Positions 19,742-29,687 are shown, counted from the first letter of the stretch. The stretch is 64,000 bases of DNA from Staphylococcus sp. (GCA_023665865.1 JAMPDC010000001.1:2113921-2177920), one strand, 5' to 3'. A program made the numbers and translations. Notes: a model not told the origin generated them from the letters alone.

Positions 19742-20740
19742 TTATTGTTTGGTGGTTGTTTGTGTTTTGTTTTCGCTATGTTTACCCTCTTCATCCTCCT
19801 CGGTGACGACAGGTTTAGGCTTTGTATCCTCAACAAATTGCATTGCAGAGTTGAAAGAGCGGATGTTGTCGTCTGGGAGGGGACGTACTTTCGCAAACTT
19901 GACAAAGTCAGCCGTCTCGAGCACACGGTTCATATTTTCCTGCGAGAGTTTTGTCTCCTCGTTAGAGTTCAGTATGTGTCGGATCTGGGTTGATGTCATT
20001 TCCATGGCATTGATGCCAAATCGACCCTGTAGATACAGACGGAGTATATCGGTGAGGCGGGTATAGAATTCCTTTTCCTTCCCACTCTCGCAAAGCTTCT
20101 CGCTACGGAGCTTGTTAAGTTCTGAAACTGCTTTCTCGTATGGTGGAACAGGCTTGGGAGCCGGAGCCGCGAAGGGATTTTTGCGGCGCCTGATGAGATA
20201 ATAGGCATAGGCGCCACCTCCGAGGACAATTATTATGGCAAGTATCCACAATCCATAGTCGACGACGAAGTCGGGAAGATAATCGATGAAACTACGGTCT
20301 ATGTCAGCCACGTCAGCATAGTCATGTATGGTATCAAGAGTGTCTACATCAACCGGAAAGACTTTAAGGACAACACGGTTTGAGCGGAAAGTGTCGTTGC
20401 CGATCACATACATGATCGGATTAAGTCGGTAGACACCCGAATCGAAGGATTGCAACACTATGTCCTGTTTGATCTCAACTCTATCGTTGCCGATGTCTGT
20501 TGTGTCGGCTTTAAGCAGGTCGAGGATCTCAACGTTGCCACACATGGAGTCTTTCGGTATGAGCAGCTGTCCGGCAGGGGAGCTTGGCGCGACGACCTGA
20601 AGATGTAAAGGTGTGGTCCGTCCCATCAGAAGATAGGCCGAATCAAGGCTCACTTTTATTGTCGGGGCAGTTGCAGCAGTCGCCGAAAAGCCGAGCAGAG
20701 CTGAAAGACTAATGATTAATATCCTGATGTTTCGAAGCAT
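19742..20740 (-). CDS. Bat-cluster membrane protein with periplasmic beta domain
   Basis: A 332-residue protein with a signal peptide (1-22), a periplasmic beta-rich region to about residue 160, a single span near 168-188, and a cytoplasmic helical region that includes a conserved EKAVSELNKL segment near 205. This is the DUF4381-like component usually encoded between the DUF58 gene and batA. Its function is unknown, but gene order makes membership of the complex very likely. Confidence 0.75.
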   Translation of the reverse strand: MLRNIRILIISLSALLGFSATAATAPTIKVSLDSAYLLMGRTTPLHLQVVAPSSPAGQLLIPKDSMCGNVEILDLLKADTTDIGNDRVEIKQDIVLQSFDSGVYRLNPIMYVIGNDTFRSNRVVLKVFPVDVDTLDTIHDYADVADIDRSFIDYLPDFVVDYGLWILAIIIVLGGGAYAYYLIRRRKNPFAAPAPKPVPPYEKAVSELNKLRSEKLCESGKEKEFYTRLTDILRLYLQGRFGINAMEMTSTQIRHILNSNEETKLSQENMNRVLETADFVKFAKVRPLPDDNIRSFNSAMQFVEDTKPKPVVTEEDEEGKHSENKTQTTTKQ

Positions 20741-20769
20741 AGACAGTATTCATGTTGTTAAGTTATACT

Positions 20770-21645
20770 CTATCTGACACCTCTGTTTTTGAAAAGTGCC
20801 ATCAGTGAGCGGGCAAAATCCTCGTCGGTGGAGATTGATGCGTGGTCAACGCGGCATTTGCTGAGGGTTGCCATCATTGACTGCTGGCGTTCATACCACC
20901 ATTTCCCGAAGGCCTGACGTGTTTGCTTTGACGAAGTGTTGACCCAGCGTGACGTACCTGTCTCAAGATCGGTGACACGCATTAGTCCGACATCAGGCAA
21001 CGATGTGTCACGTTTGTCATAGACCTGTATGGCTATGATATCGTGCTTGTTGCAGGCTATCTGGAGCTGCCGTGTGAAATCGTGGCTATCGATGAAGTCT
21101 GAGATGAGGAAGGTGGTACACCGTTTTTTGAGCGCGTCAGTGAAATATCGGAGGGCTACACCGATATCTGTCCCCGGATTTTCAGGCGTGAAGTCGAGCA
21201 GTTCGCGGATAATCAGCAGGATGTGCTTCTTGCCTTTCTTCGGGGGGATGAACTTCTCGATTTTGTCAGAGAAAAATATGACGCCAATCTTATCATTGTT
21301 AGTGATGGCGGAATAGGCAAGTGTAGCGGCAATCTCGGCAATCATCTCACGCTTCTCCTCGCCGACCGCTCCGAAGAGGCGGCTGCGCGAAACGTCGATG
21401 AGCAACATCACCGTCAGCTCGCGCTCCTCTTCATAGACCTTGACATAGGGATGGTTGTGGCGGGCTGTGACGTTCCAGTCAATGTCACGCACATCATCGC
21501 CATACTGATATTCCCGGACCTCCGAAAAGGTCATGCCGCGGCCTTTAAAGGCTGTATGATACTCTCCGGCAAAGATATTTTGGGAGAGACCGCGGGTCTT
21601 TATGTCAATTTTTTTTACTTTTCTGAGCAGTTCGTTAGCTTCCAT
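20770..21645 (-). CDS. DUF58 protein of the MoxR/Bat cluster
   Basis: A 291-residue cytoplasmic protein with the DUF58 signature GRGMTFSEVREYQYGDDVRD (near residues 35-54) and a VWA-like fold with MIDAS-type DVSRSR near 83. DUF58 proteins always accompany MoxR ATPases. They are thought to be adaptors between the ATPase and its VWA targets. It sits between moxR (27 bases upstream) and the DUF4381-like gene. Confidence 0.88.
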   Translation of the reverse strand: MEANELLRKVKKIDIKTRGLSQNIFAGEYHTAFKGRGMTFSEVREYQYGDDVRDIDWNVTARHNHPYVKVYEEERELTVMLLIDVSRSRLFGAVGEEKREMIAEIAATLAYSAITNNDKIGVIFFSDKIEKFIPPKKGKKHILLIIRELLDFTPENPGTDIGVALRYFTDALKKRCTTFLISDFIDSHDFTRQLQIACNKHDIIAIQVYDKRDTSLPDVGLMRVTDLETGTSRWVNTSSKQTRQAFGKWWYERQQSMMATLSKCRVDHASISTDEDFARSLMALFKNRGVR

Positions 21646-21672
21646 TGTGTGATGGTGCTATTAAAGTGAGAA

Positions 21673-22668
21673 TTAGGGTACCTCAACCTTGTCGAGAATC
21701 TCTGAGATGACCTGGTCGGTGGTGATATTGTTTGCTTCGGCTTCGTAGGTGAGACCGATACGGTGACGGAGCACATCGTGGCATACGGCACGTACGTCCT
21801 CGGGGATCACATAGCCGCGGCCGCGGAGGAAAGCATAGGCGCGAGAGGCTTTCGCAAGACCGATCGACGCACGTGGCGATGCTCCGAAGCTGATCATGCC
21901 GGCAAGATCCTTGAGTTCATATTCGGCCGGGTTACGGGTGGCAAACACAATGTCGACGATATAGCGCTCAATCTTTTCGTCAAGATAAATCTGCTCGACG
22001 ATCTTCTGTACCTCGGTTATTTCCTCGGGGCGGAGGAGGGGTTTGACCTCTACTTTTGTTCCGGAAATATTCTGTCGGATGATTAGCTTTTCCTCTTCTT
22101 TTGAAGGATAGCCGATGATAACCTTGAGAAGGAAACGGTCGACCTGCGCTTCGGGGAGAGGATAAGTGCCTTCCTGTTCGATCGGGTTCTGGGTGGCCAT
22201 CACGAGGAAGGGCTCATCGAGCTTGAAAGTCTTTTCGCCAATGGTCACCTGACGTTCCTGCATGGCCTCGAGTAGCGCGCTCTGCACTTTGGCCGGAGCA
22301 CGGTTGATTTCGTCGGCAAGGACGAAGTTGGCGAAGATAGGACCACGTTTGATCTGGAACTGCTCTTTCTGTACACTGTAGATCATTGTACCGATGACAT
22401 CAGCCGGAAGAAGGTCAGGGGTAAACTGGATTCGGCTGTATTTTGCGTCGATAATCTGCGCGAGAGTCTTGATAGCAAGAGTCTTCGCAAGACCTGGCAC
22501 ACCTTCGAGAAGCACATGCCCGTTTGAAAGGAGTGCGATAAGGAGTGAATCGACAAGGTGCTTCTGACCTACGATGGTCTGATCCATCCCTCGGGTGACA
22601 AGGTTTATAAAGTCTTTCTTTCCGGCAACGAGGTCGTTGAGTTCGCGGATATTTACTGACTCGCTCAT
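21673..22668 (-). CDS. MoxR-family AAA+ ATPase
   Basis: A 331-residue AAA+ ATPase with Walker A GVPGLAKT near residue 56, Walker B LADEINRAPAKVQSALLEAM near 117 and a sensor-1 region ATQNPIEQEGTYPLPEAQVD near 158. These features are diagnostic of the MoxR family. MoxR ATPases act as chaperones that remodel VWA-domain partners, here BatA/BatB and the DUF58 protein. It is the first gene of the eight-gene cluster. Confidence 0.93.
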   Translation of the reverse strand: MSESVNIRELNDLVAGKKDFINLVTRGMDQTIVGQKHLVDSLLIALLSNGHVLLEGVPGLAKTLAIKTLAQIIDAKYSRIQFTPDLLPADVIGTMIYSVQKEQFQIKRGPIFANFVLADEINRAPAKVQSALLEAMQERQVTIGEKTFKLDEPFLVMATQNPIEQEGTYPLPEAQVDRFLLKVIIGYPSKEEEKLIIRQNISGTKVEVKPLLRPEEITEVQKIVEQIYLDEKIERYIVDIVFATRNPAEYELKDLAGMISFGASPRASIGLAKASRAYAFLRGRGYVIPEDVRAVCHDVLRHRIGLTYEAEANNITTDQVISEILDKVEVP

Positions 22669-22738
22669 AGTCTGAATTGTGAAGTTTTCGTTATGTTTTG
22701 TTTATTACTATTCTTAAAGAAATTGATGAAATTGAATA

Positions 22739-22746
22739 CAAAATTA
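22739..22746 (-). promoter_or_regulatory. -7 promoter element of the moxR-bat operon
   Basis: On the minus strand TAATTTTG matches TAnnTTTG, about 70 bases upstream of moxR. The -33 element is not clear. Confidence 0.45.
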
Positions 22747-22837
22747 TATATAACAACAATTAGTCTGTGAAAAAAGTGTGTTAATTTTAGCTATTTTTCC
22801 TTTAACAAACGCAAATATAATGAGGAAAAATGGATAA

Positions 22838-22886
22838 ATATATAGACCCTGCGGACCAATAATTGACAGCCGCAGGGTCTATATAT
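22838..22886 (-). terminator. terminator after the HU-LysM gene
   Basis: A perfect 17-bp stem (22838-22854 with 22870-22886) has a GC-rich core GACCCTGCGG. It separates the HU-LysM operon from moxR, which is transcribed in the same direction. Confidence 0.75.
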
Positions 22887-22915
22887 TGTATAAGAGTTAT
22901 ATAGGAGATATTGTA

Positions 22916-24211
22916 TTATCGTGGATATTTCGAAAGAATCTCGCTGATTTTTGCTTTAGCCTTGCGCAGACTTTCGGCATTGTTGGCATTTATACCATAT
23001 TTTTCCGCTGGGGGGATTACAAGGACCACACCGGGCTGCATCCTGTTAGGATTGCCGATCTTGGCCTTGTTTTCTTCATAGATATAACCCCAGTAATCCT
23101 TGTTGCCGTAGTATTTTTTCGCCATGCTCGGAAGTAGATAGCCTCGACGCACGGTGTCATAGACAATCTTGGGCGCTGCAGGGGCTTCGGGTTCAACTGT
23201 CTTGGCGACCTCAGTCGGTTCAGATGGTGCGGCTTGCGTGCTGTCAGCAGGTTCCGTCTCTGCTGTTGTCACTGAGTCCGTCTCGGCAGGAGTGACTTCA
23301 AGCAATTCAGCGAGCACTTCAGCCTCGATATTATCATTGCTGCTTTCTACAGTGGTTTGTGTCGGGAAAAAGTAGTCGATGGCCAGATAAGCTCCACAGG
23401 CTCCGAGAGCAAGGCCTACGATAATGCCGACAAGCAATCCAAGCCAGAAATTTCCGTTGCCTCCACTCGCATTATTGCGGTTATTCCGGCGGTTGGAGTC
23501 AACATATTCTTCCGGTTCTTCCTCAAGCGGGCGTATGACGGGAGGATTGAGTGTCTGTGTCGGTTGAGGAGCCGCAGTTTTCTCTTCAGGTTGTTTAACT
23601 GTTTCTGTTGCAGCCTCAGCTATAGTTTGAGCCGTTGGCTTTGGCTCGTGGATTGGCTCAGGAGTTGGCTCAGGAGTTGGCTCAGGAGTTGGTTCAGGAA
23701 TAGACTCGGCTGTAACCTCTGCCTGTGCTTCCTCAGAAACAATTTCCGGTTCCGGTTCCGGTATGGTTACATTAGTTGTAGGTGCCGTCGCTTCGGTAAT
23801 TTCGGCAACTGTTTCATCAACAATTTCTGCTACAGGTTCTTCTGTATGTCCGACGCTCTGACTTTCAGTTGGATCCTGAGAGTTGTCAACCAGCTGATCT
23901 TCCTTGCTTACTTCGGTCAACATCTCATCCGATACGGCATCGTTGAGTCTTACAGGCTCAAACATAGCAAAGGGAGCATTGATGGCATCGGCCATATCTT
24001 TGTCGGGGACGAAACTGATATGCTTTTCACCTTCTGTCTCAATGACGGTAAAAGACCCTAAGCCTTTGACCTTTACAGACTCACCGCTGATCAATGATTC
24101 GGCGAGTAGATCGAAGAAATTTCTGACAAATATCTCGGCATTCTCGGCATCGGTGCCGGAAACCGCTGCTATGCGTGACGCAAGATCGTGGAAAGGTATT
24201 TTCTGGTTCAT
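22916..24211 (-). CDS. HU-domain/LysM transmembrane protein
   Basis: A 431-residue protein with an unusual domain order. An N-terminal HU/IHF-type DNA-binding domain (about 1-95, including VKGLGSFTVIETEG) is followed by an acidic, proline-rich linker with EPTP repeats (about 130-215), a membrane span near 262-285, a second linker, and a C-terminal LysM domain (about 360-431). LysM binds peptidoglycan and HU binds DNA, so it could tether DNA to the envelope across the inner membrane. I infer this from architecture only. It overlaps the upstream HU gene by 4 bases (ATGA). Confidence 0.85.
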   Translation of the reverse strand: MNQKIPFHDLASRIAAVSGTDAENAEIFVRNFFDLLAESLISGESVKVKGLGSFTVIETEGEKHISFVPDKDMADAINAPFAMFEPVRLNDAVSDEMLTEVSKEDQLVDNSQDPTESQSVGHTEEPVAEIVDETVAEITEATAPTTNVTIPEPEPEIVSEEAQAEVTAESIPEPTPEPTPEPTPEPIHEPKPTAQTIAEAATETVKQPEEKTAAPQPTQTLNPPVIRPLEEEPEEYVDSNRRNNRNNASGGNGNFWLGLLVGIIVGLALGACGAYLAIDYFFPTQTTVESSNDNIEAEVLAELLEVTPAETDSVTTAETEPADSTQAAPSEPTEVAKTVEPEAPAAPKIVYDTVRRGYLLPSMAKKYYGNKDYWGYIYEENKAKIGNPNRMQPGVVLVIPPAEKYGINANNAESLRKAKAKISEILSKYPR

Positions 24212-24513
24212 TTCGCTAACTTTTTCCTCAAGACAATACTTGTTTGAAATTCCATTGTGACAACCGGAGGATAGAGGGTGCGTTGGCCGCTGGTCTCATC
24301 GGTCACTATCTGTTCGTCTGTTTTAGTCGACTTGAAAGTCCCGAAACTGGGGACCGCTATCGAGTCGAGTTCCGCACCGGCTTCTCTGAAAATTTGAGTC
24401 AAGCCGTCGACAAGCGTAGCCACTGAAGCCGCATCGCGGTCAAGGCGCTTGGAAAGTCGTGTGATAAAAGTCTTATTGTCCAATTTAGTCAAATAAAATG
24501 CTGCGGATTGCAT
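24208..24513 (-). CDS. HU-like DNA-binding protein
   Basis: About 100 residues of the HU/IHF fold: a helical N-terminus (DNKTFITRLSKRLDRDAASV) followed by beta arms with SFGTFKSTKT and a basic tail. The ATG at 24513 is preferred. A longer start at 24552 would overlap the glycosyltransferase by 68 bases, while a TTG just after that gene's stop is also possible. Its stop overlaps the HU-LysM start, which suggests the two HU-type proteins work together. Confidence 0.75.
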   Translation of the reverse strand: MQSAAFYLTKLDNKTFITRLSKRLDRDAASVATLVDGLTQIFREAGAELDSIAVPSFGTFKSTKTDEQIVTDETSGQRTLYPPVVTMEFQTSIVLRKKLAK

Positions 24514-25438
24514 ACCGCGGACGTTGTTTAACTTCGATGAATATTTTCCCAATGTATTCTCCTACGATTCCTATAGCCATGAGGATAAGGCTTCCGAGAA
24601 ACCACACTGAAAGGATTAGTGAAGTCCATCCTGAGGCAAGATGTTCGGAAAAGAGGATTGACGCGACCACATAGGCCGCGACTATTATGTCGATTATCAA
24701 TAGAGCCAGTCCGGTGAAAAACACGATGCGCATCGGACGGGCTGAGAAAGAGGTGATGCCATCGATTGAAAATGACAACATTTTAGCGAGCGGATATTTT
24801 GTCTCACCGGCCAAGCGAGGATGTCGGTCATATCTTACATCCGCATGGCTGAGTCCTATCTGGGGGATGATCCCTCTCAAAAATAGATTTGATTCTCCGT
24901 AGTCGGCGAGAAGCTCAATGGCACGTGCGCTCATGAGGCGGTAGTCAGCGTGGTTGTAGACAGCATCCACCCCCATCATGCGTTGGAACCGATAGAAGTT
25001 CTTGGCGGTAGTGCGTTTGAACCACGTGTCTGATTCCCGTTTGTTTCTGACGCCGTAGACGATCTCTTTTCCGTCTGTGAATTGACGGACCATCTCAACC
25101 ATGGCCTCGGGATCGTCTTGCAGATCCGCATCAATGGATATCGCGGCGTCACATTTCCCACGGACTGCCATAAGCCCTGCGAGAAGCACATTCTGATGTC
25201 CGCGGTTGTGAGCGAGAGATATACCTTTGACGCGGCTGTCGGAGAGATGTAGCCGTTCGATTATCTGCCATGTTGCATCTGTGCTTCCGTCATCGCAACA
25301 GACGATATAGCTGCCGGAACTGACGAGCCCGTCGGCGGTCATGCGGTCGAGGACTGATTGCAGTCGTTCAACTGATGATGCCAGGACGGCCTCTTCGTTG
25401 TAGCATGGGACTATTATTGCGATTTGAGGGCACTTCAT
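24485..25438 (-). CDS. family 2 glycosyltransferase, GtrB/DPM1-like
   Basis: A 317-residue membrane protein. The catalytic GT2 domain (about 5-220) has IVPCYNEE at its start, the nucleotide-sugar DDGSTD motif near residue 49, and SIDADLQDDPEAM (metal-binding DxD) near 96. Two C-terminal spans (about 233-255 and 267-290) lead to a tail with EVKQRPRY. This is the layout of enzymes that attach a sugar to polyprenyl phosphate. Its start overlaps the end of the next gene, which is a likely user of the lipid-linked sugar. Confidence 0.88.
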   Translation of the reverse strand: MKCPQIAIIVPCYNEEAVLASSVERLQSVLDRMTADGLVSSGSYIVCCDDGSTDATWQIIERLHLSDSRVKGISLAHNRGHQNVLLAGLMAVRGKCDAAISIDADLQDDPEAMVEMVRQFTDGKEIVYGVRNKRESDTWFKRTTAKNFYRFQRMMGVDAVYNHADYRLMSARAIELLADYGESNLFLRGIIPQIGLSHADVRYDRHPRLAGETKYPLAKMLSFSIDGITSFSARPMRIVFFTGLALLIIDIIVAAYVVASILFSEHLASGWTSLILSVWFLGSLILMAIGIVGEYIGKIFIEVKQRPRYAIRSILFD

Positions 25439-27060
25439 TTTTTCCAGATAGTATAATCGGGGGTGCTAAGGTACAAAGAAAAACCCTCATTATCTAATTT
25501 AGCAGAGATTTTCTGCCGTTGCGCTTCGTCAAATTCGTAACCGAGATAGATGTAGTCGAAGGAACCTGCTATATTGATAAGCTTATCTTCAACGTCATCG
25601 AAATTATTGTCATCGTGATAGCGTTGGAGTGGATAGCGGTCAATATTGTCTTCACGATGGCCGAGAATATAGTCAAACATATATCTGTCTTGACCAAGGA
25701 AGAGGATTCTATTTCCTGTTGATTCGGTTTCTCTGGCCCAGCGGTAGATCGACGTCCGCCGGTCAACTTCTTCCGGCGAATGTGCTATGCCTCTCAGTTG
25801 TGGGATTTCTGTATATGTTGATTCATAGCGGTTGATCCATTCCCGCGTCCATGGATTCTTTAGACGTAGGGGTATGTAGCACAGTGCGACGACCACTGTC
25901 AGCATGACATAGAAATCGTTTATGCTTTTGGAGTGGCTTTTCAACAAGGGCGCGAGTGCGAGCGGCATGAGTGGCATGCAGAGCATTTTGCTCAAGCCAC
26001 AATCGGATCCTACATACGATACGAGAGCAAAACCCAGCAATGTCAGGCTGAAAAGAGCGGACTTACGGATGTCTCCGTGGTGATGGATGGCCGTGGCGAC
26101 AACCAACGCAAGGGTGAACAGAAATACTTCGATCGGATATGAAGTGATCTCGGCACGTGTGACGCGTATGACGAGCAGCATCGCTATTATCAGTAGTGTG
26201 ATGAAAGCGATGAAGAGCTTTCTGAGCTTTGGTATGATTGCGTCGGTGACGTTCAGGAAATAGATGGCGGAGAAGACTCCTCCCCACATGAAAAAGTAGC
26301 GTAGTGAGATGGGATAGCGTTCCCATACTTGCATGAACATGACGTCATAGAGGCTGCTGTGGCCGGTGATGTAGTTGTCGGCGCTCCATGCTTCTAAAAA
26401 TAAGCTTGGGGAACCCCATATCATGAGGATTATTATTGCTGAGGAGGCTGCTGAACTGAGGAGGAAGAGGCATAGATCTGTTGCAAAGCTGCACAGGTCT
26501 CTGCGCGAGACCGCGATTAAGATCATGACTACCGGAAGCACTGCGATGTCAGGAAGCCGCGAGAATATGGCGAGTGAGGCGAGAAGCCCCGATATGATTA
26601 TTTTCTGTTTAGTCGGTCGATTGAGATAGCTCACAGCTACCGTTGCCCCAAGCGAAAGGAAAAGATGGGCAGTCGTATCCCATTCGAATGAGAAAAGCCC
26701 GTAGAGCGACATGCAGAGCTGCAAGGTCAGAAATACAAGTGCGACTATACATGGCGATTTTACGTGTCTGTAAAGATAGACACAGGGTATGGCAATGGAA
26801 AGGCAGTTACAGAGGTAAGCGAGAATACGGTATGACAATACTGTGTCTGAATCGGTCAGCAATGTCCAGATATGTCCGATATACATCGTCAGCGGAGCCA
26901 GCGGCATATTCAGATAGTCGGATATACACAAGATCTGATACTCTTCATCTTTCCATGGATAGAACCCGAGATGAAGTGTGAGCAGCGGTATGATAAACCC
27001 GAGAATAATGGTAAGCGTCGAAACGCCATACATGACTCTCGGGCTACGCGGTATTGTCAT
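25435..27060 (-). CDS. polytopic membrane protein, GT-C-type glycosyltransferase candidate
   Basis: A 541-residue protein with about ten to eleven hydrophobic segments and a soluble C-terminal domain of about 115 residues. The first periplasmic loop has WKDEEYQ near residue 36, consistent with the acidic catalytic motif of GT-C (PMT/ArnT-like) enzymes. Coupling to the GT2 gene by a 4-base overlap supports a role in transferring a lipid-linked sugar. The acceptor is unknown. Confidence 0.7.
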   Translation of the reverse strand: MTIPRSPRVMYGVSTLTIILGFIIPLLTLHLGFYPWKDEEYQILCISDYLNMPLAPLTMYIGHIWTLLTDSDTVLSYRILAYLCNCLSIAIPCVYLYRHVKSPCIVALVFLTLQLCMSLYGLFSFEWDTTAHLFLSLGATVAVSYLNRPTKQKIIISGLLASLAIFSRLPDIAVLPVVMILIAVSRRDLCSFATDLCLFLLSSAASSAIIILMIWGSPSLFLEAWSADNYITGHSSLYDVMFMQVWERYPISLRYFFMWGGVFSAIYFLNVTDAIIPKLRKLFIAFITLLIIAMLLVIRVTRAEITSYPIEVFLFTLALVVATAIHHHGDIRKSALFSLTLLGFALVSYVGSDCGLSKMLCMPLMPLALAPLLKSHSKSINDFYVMLTVVVALCYIPLRLKNPWTREWINRYESTYTEIPQLRGIAHSPEEVDRRTSIYRWARETESTGNRILFLGQDRYMFDYILGHREDNIDRYPLQRYHDDNNFDDVEDKLINIAGSFDYIYLGYEFDEAQRQKISAKLDNEGFSLYLSTPDYTIWKK

Positions 27061-27073
27061 AGTCTGAAATAAT

Positions 27074-27103
27074 CCACCTGCCGATATGATTGTCGGCAGG
27101 TGG
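27074..27103 (-). terminator. terminator after proS
   Basis: A perfect 11-bp GC-rich stem (CCACCTGCCGA at 27074-27084 with 27093-27103). On the minus strand it lies just downstream of proS and is followed by a short T-rich stretch. Confidence 0.7.
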
Positions 27104-27124
27104 AAGTATTGGTTTTATCTCTGA

Positions 27125-28606
27125 TTAGTAATTGCGGGCGAAGATCACGCGGCGGGCAGACGGCTTGCCGGTGACCATGCAGACACCGGGAGTATCATCA
27201 CCGTCGAGGGGGATACAACGGATGGTTGCTTTAGTCTCTTCCTTGACTTTCTCTTCAGTTTCAGTGGTGCCGTCCCAGTGAGCGAGGATAAAGCCTCCCT
27301 TTTCAATCTCCACCTTGAATTCGTCGTAAGTATCGACTGTCTTGATGAGGGAATCGCGGTGGTTGATTGCTTTCTGGTAGATATTGGCCTGAATTTCCTC
27401 AAGGAGCTTCTGGATGTAGTCAGCGATGCCTTCGAGAGGAGCTACGTGCTTCTCAAGAGTGTCACGGCGCATCACTTCGACAGTGCCATTCTCAATGTCA
27501 CGTGCACCGATTGCGAGACGCACAGGCACGCCTTTAAGTTCGTAGTCGGCAAACTTGAATCCGGGACGTTTGTTGTCAGCATCGTCATACTTCACGCTGA
27601 TGCCAAGCGCGCGGAGCTGATCAACGATCGGGTTGACTTTGGCTGAGATCTCAGCCAACTGCTCGTTGTTCTTGAAGATGGGGACAATTACCACCTGAAT
27701 GGGAGCGAGGTGAGGAGGAAGCACGAGGCCGTTGTCGTCGGAGTGGGTCATTATGAGCGCACCCATGAGACGGGTTGACACACCCCATGAATTGGCCCAT
27801 ACATATTCAGGTTTGTTATCTTTGTTGACAAATGTAACGTCGAAAGCTTTGGCGAAATTCTGTCCAAGGTTGTGGCTTGTGCCGGCCTGAAGAGCTTTGC
27901 CATCCTGCATCATAGCTTCGATAGTATAGGTGTTGAGAGCACCGGCAAAGCGTTCGTTGGCAGTCTTGACACCGATGATGACGGGCATTGCCATGAAGTC
28001 GCGGGCAAATTTAGCATAGATGTTGATCATCTGTACGGTGCGCTTCTCTGATTCCTCAGCGGTGGCATGGGCACAGTGGCCTTCCTGCCAAAGGAATTCC
28101 GATGTGCGGAGGAACATGCGTGTGCGCATCTCCCAACGCATCACATTGGCCCATTGGTTGCAGAGCACCGGGAGATCTCTGTAGCTGTGGATCCAGTTTT
28201 TGTATGTTCCCCAGATAATGGTTTCTGACGTAGGGCGTACAATCAGTTCTTCCTCAAGGCGTGCATCGGGGTCGACAATGACTCCGGTACCGTTGGGGTC
28301 ATTCTTAAGACGGTAGTGGGTGACGACCGCACACTCTTTGGCAAAACCTTCGACGTGCTCAGCTTCACGACAGAGGAACGACTTAGGGATAAGGAGCGGG
28401 AAATATGCATTCTGAACACCTGTTTCTTTGAACATACGGTCAAGTTGATGCTGCATTTTTTCCCAGATTGCGTAGCCGTAAGGTTTGATTACCATACAGC
28501 CTCTGACTGCCGATTGCTCGGCGAGATCAGCTTTCACAACCAGTTCATTGTACCACTGTGAGTAGTTGTCACTGCGTTTGGTTAGATCCTTTAGTTCCTT
28601 TGCCAT
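27125..28606 (-). CDS. proS: prolyl-tRNA synthetase, archaeal/eukaryal type
   Basis: Charges tRNA-Pro with proline. The 493-residue protein is the short form without the YbaK-type editing insertion. The class II motif 2 region [18 protein letters not shown] is visible near residues 153-170, then [10 protein letters not shown], motif 3-like sequence near 265-320, and the C-terminal anticodon-binding and zinc-like domains. This form is usual in Bacteroidetes. Confidence 0.95.
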   Translation of the reverse strand: MAKELKDLTKRSDNYSQWYNELVVKADLAEQSAVRGCMVIKPYGYAIWEKMQHQLDRMFKETGVQNAYFPLLIPKSFLCREAEHVEGFAKECAVVTHYRLKNDPNGTGVIVDPDARLEEELIVRPTSETIIWGTYKNWIHSYRDLPVLCNQWANVMRWEMRTRMFLRTSEFLWQEGHCAHATAEESEKRTVQMINIYAKFARDFMAMPVIIGVKTANERFAGALNTYTIEAMMQDGKALQAGTSHNLGQNFAKAFDVTFVNKDNKPEYVWANSWGVSTRLMGALIMTHSDDNGLVLPPHLAPIQVVIVPIFKNNEQLAEISAKVNPIVDQLRALGISVKYDDADNKRPGFKFADYELKGVPVRLAIGARDIENGTVEVMRRDTLEKHVAPLEGIADYIQKLLEEIQANIYQKAINHRDSLIKTVDTYDEFKVEIEKGGFILAHWDGTTETEEKVKEETKATIRCIPLDGDDTPGVCMVTGKPSARRVIFARNY

Positions 28607-28664
28607 TTTATGTAAGTTAAATTCTTTAAAATTTATGAGATGGTTTTCTATTGATTTCGAGGAG

Positions 28665-28672
28665 CAAAATTA
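28665..28672 (-). promoter_or_regulatory. -7 promoter element of proS
   Basis: On the minus strand TAATTTTG matches TAnnTTTG, about 60 bases upstream of the proS start. Confidence 0.45.
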
Positions 28673-28694
28673 CAAAATTTCTATCTATAGGCTG

Positions 28695-29336
28695 TCATTT
28701 GAGCAAGCCTTTTTGTGCTTGTTCGATCATCTTTGGGCCCGGGACGAGGAAAATTTCTATACGGCGGTTCTCGCTGCGCCCTTTACGGGAATCATTAGGC
28801 ACGAGGGGGTCGGTGTCACCAAATTCGTATGGAATCACGATGAGGTCTTCGCTGACAACGTCGAGCATCCAATCGTAGATCGAGTTGTTGCGCTGGTGGG
28901 AGAGATCCATGTTGTATTTCGGAGAGCCTGTGTTGTCTGTATGGACTGCATAGACAACCTTAAACATATAGGGATCCGAGCAGAGAGCAAGGATGGATTC
29001 CATCTTCTTGGGAGCGGAGGGAGAGAGGAGGGTGTCGTTGGGTAGGAAGATGTCATCGGAGGGGAGCGTCACAAGAATCACCTCATCATTTCGCATGAGG
29101 TCAACGATATAGTTACGTTTGGCCAGATCGCGGCCAAGACGCGTCATATAGCCCTTGATTGCAGCGTGCTCCGGTTTTCCTACTTCCGGTGTCCTAAGGT
29201 TCTCCTCCAGCTCCATATCCATATACACGGTCTCATCATAACCCTTGTAGGGGTTATTGTCGTCAGACTTGGCCATTATAGCGGATGGCAGAGCCAAGAT
29301 TGCCGAAACAAGTGAAGCTAAGAGAATCCTTTTCAT
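28695..29336 (-). CDS. OmpA-family peptidoglycan-binding protein
   Basis: A 213-residue protein with a signal peptide (1-22) and a C-terminal OmpA-like domain (about 85-205). The core motifs are visible: a HTDNTGSPKYNMDLSHQRN segment near 133, matching the usual TD..G....N..LS..RA, and ENRRIEIFLVP near 190. It binds the diaminopimelate of peptidoglycan and probably anchors the outer membrane. The gene stands alone. Confidence 0.88.
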   Translation of the reverse strand: MKRILLASLVSAILALPSAIMAKSDDNNPYKGYDETVYMDMELEENLRTPEVGKPEHAAIKGYMTRLGRDLAKRNYIVDLMRNDEVILVTLPSDDIFLPNDTLLSPSAPKKMESILALCSDPYMFKVVYAVHTDNTGSPKYNMDLSHQRNNSIYDWMLDVVSEDLIVIPYEFGDTDPLVPNDSRKGRSENRRIEIFLVPGPKMIEQAQKGLLK

Positions 29337-29378
29337 TAAATGTCTGTTCTGGTGGTATAATGGTCTCGGCGGAGCGGT

Positions 29379-29687
29379 TTATAACTCTGCGTCGAGCGAT
29401 TGTTCATATCTGAGTTCAGCCATGACAAGCTGCTCCACATCTTCGCGTTTGATGGGTGAGTCGGAGTCTTTGGCAAGCATTTTTCCTACGTGCTTGATGA
29501 GCGCTTCGGTATTTATTTCCTCGTCGTCGGCTTCGGTGTCGATGTCGAGAAGCCCCTGGTCGTCATACCAGTCCCAGATAATGTCTATGACATTGAGCAG
29601 CTCATCGTCATCGTAGAGTTTTGAGTTTTCAGGTGATAACACCGCACGCATGGCCTTGATGGCGTCTTTTTCTTCAAATTCTTTCAT
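29379..29687 (-). CDS. small acidic protein, unknown function
   Basis: A 102-residue, strongly acidic, all-helical-looking protein with no recognised motif. It is spaced 13 bases after rimM and appears to be in the same operon, as is common for small conserved Bacteroidales genes. No function is proposed. Confidence 0.6.
   Translation of the reverse strand: MKEFEEKDAIKAMRAVLSPENSKLYDDDELLNVIDIIWDWYDDQGLLDIDTEADDEEINTEALIKHVGKMLAKDSDSPIKREDVEQLVMAELRYEQSLDAEL

Noticed and set aside
23641-23700. 12-bp tandem repeats (EPTP)
   Set aside because: They are coding repeats of a proline-rich linker, a common feature of LysM proteins, so not a separate DNA element.
23357-24061. 234-codon plus-strand ORF inside the HU-LysM gene
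   Set aside because: Low-complexity antisense of the Glu/Pro-rich linker. No independent support.
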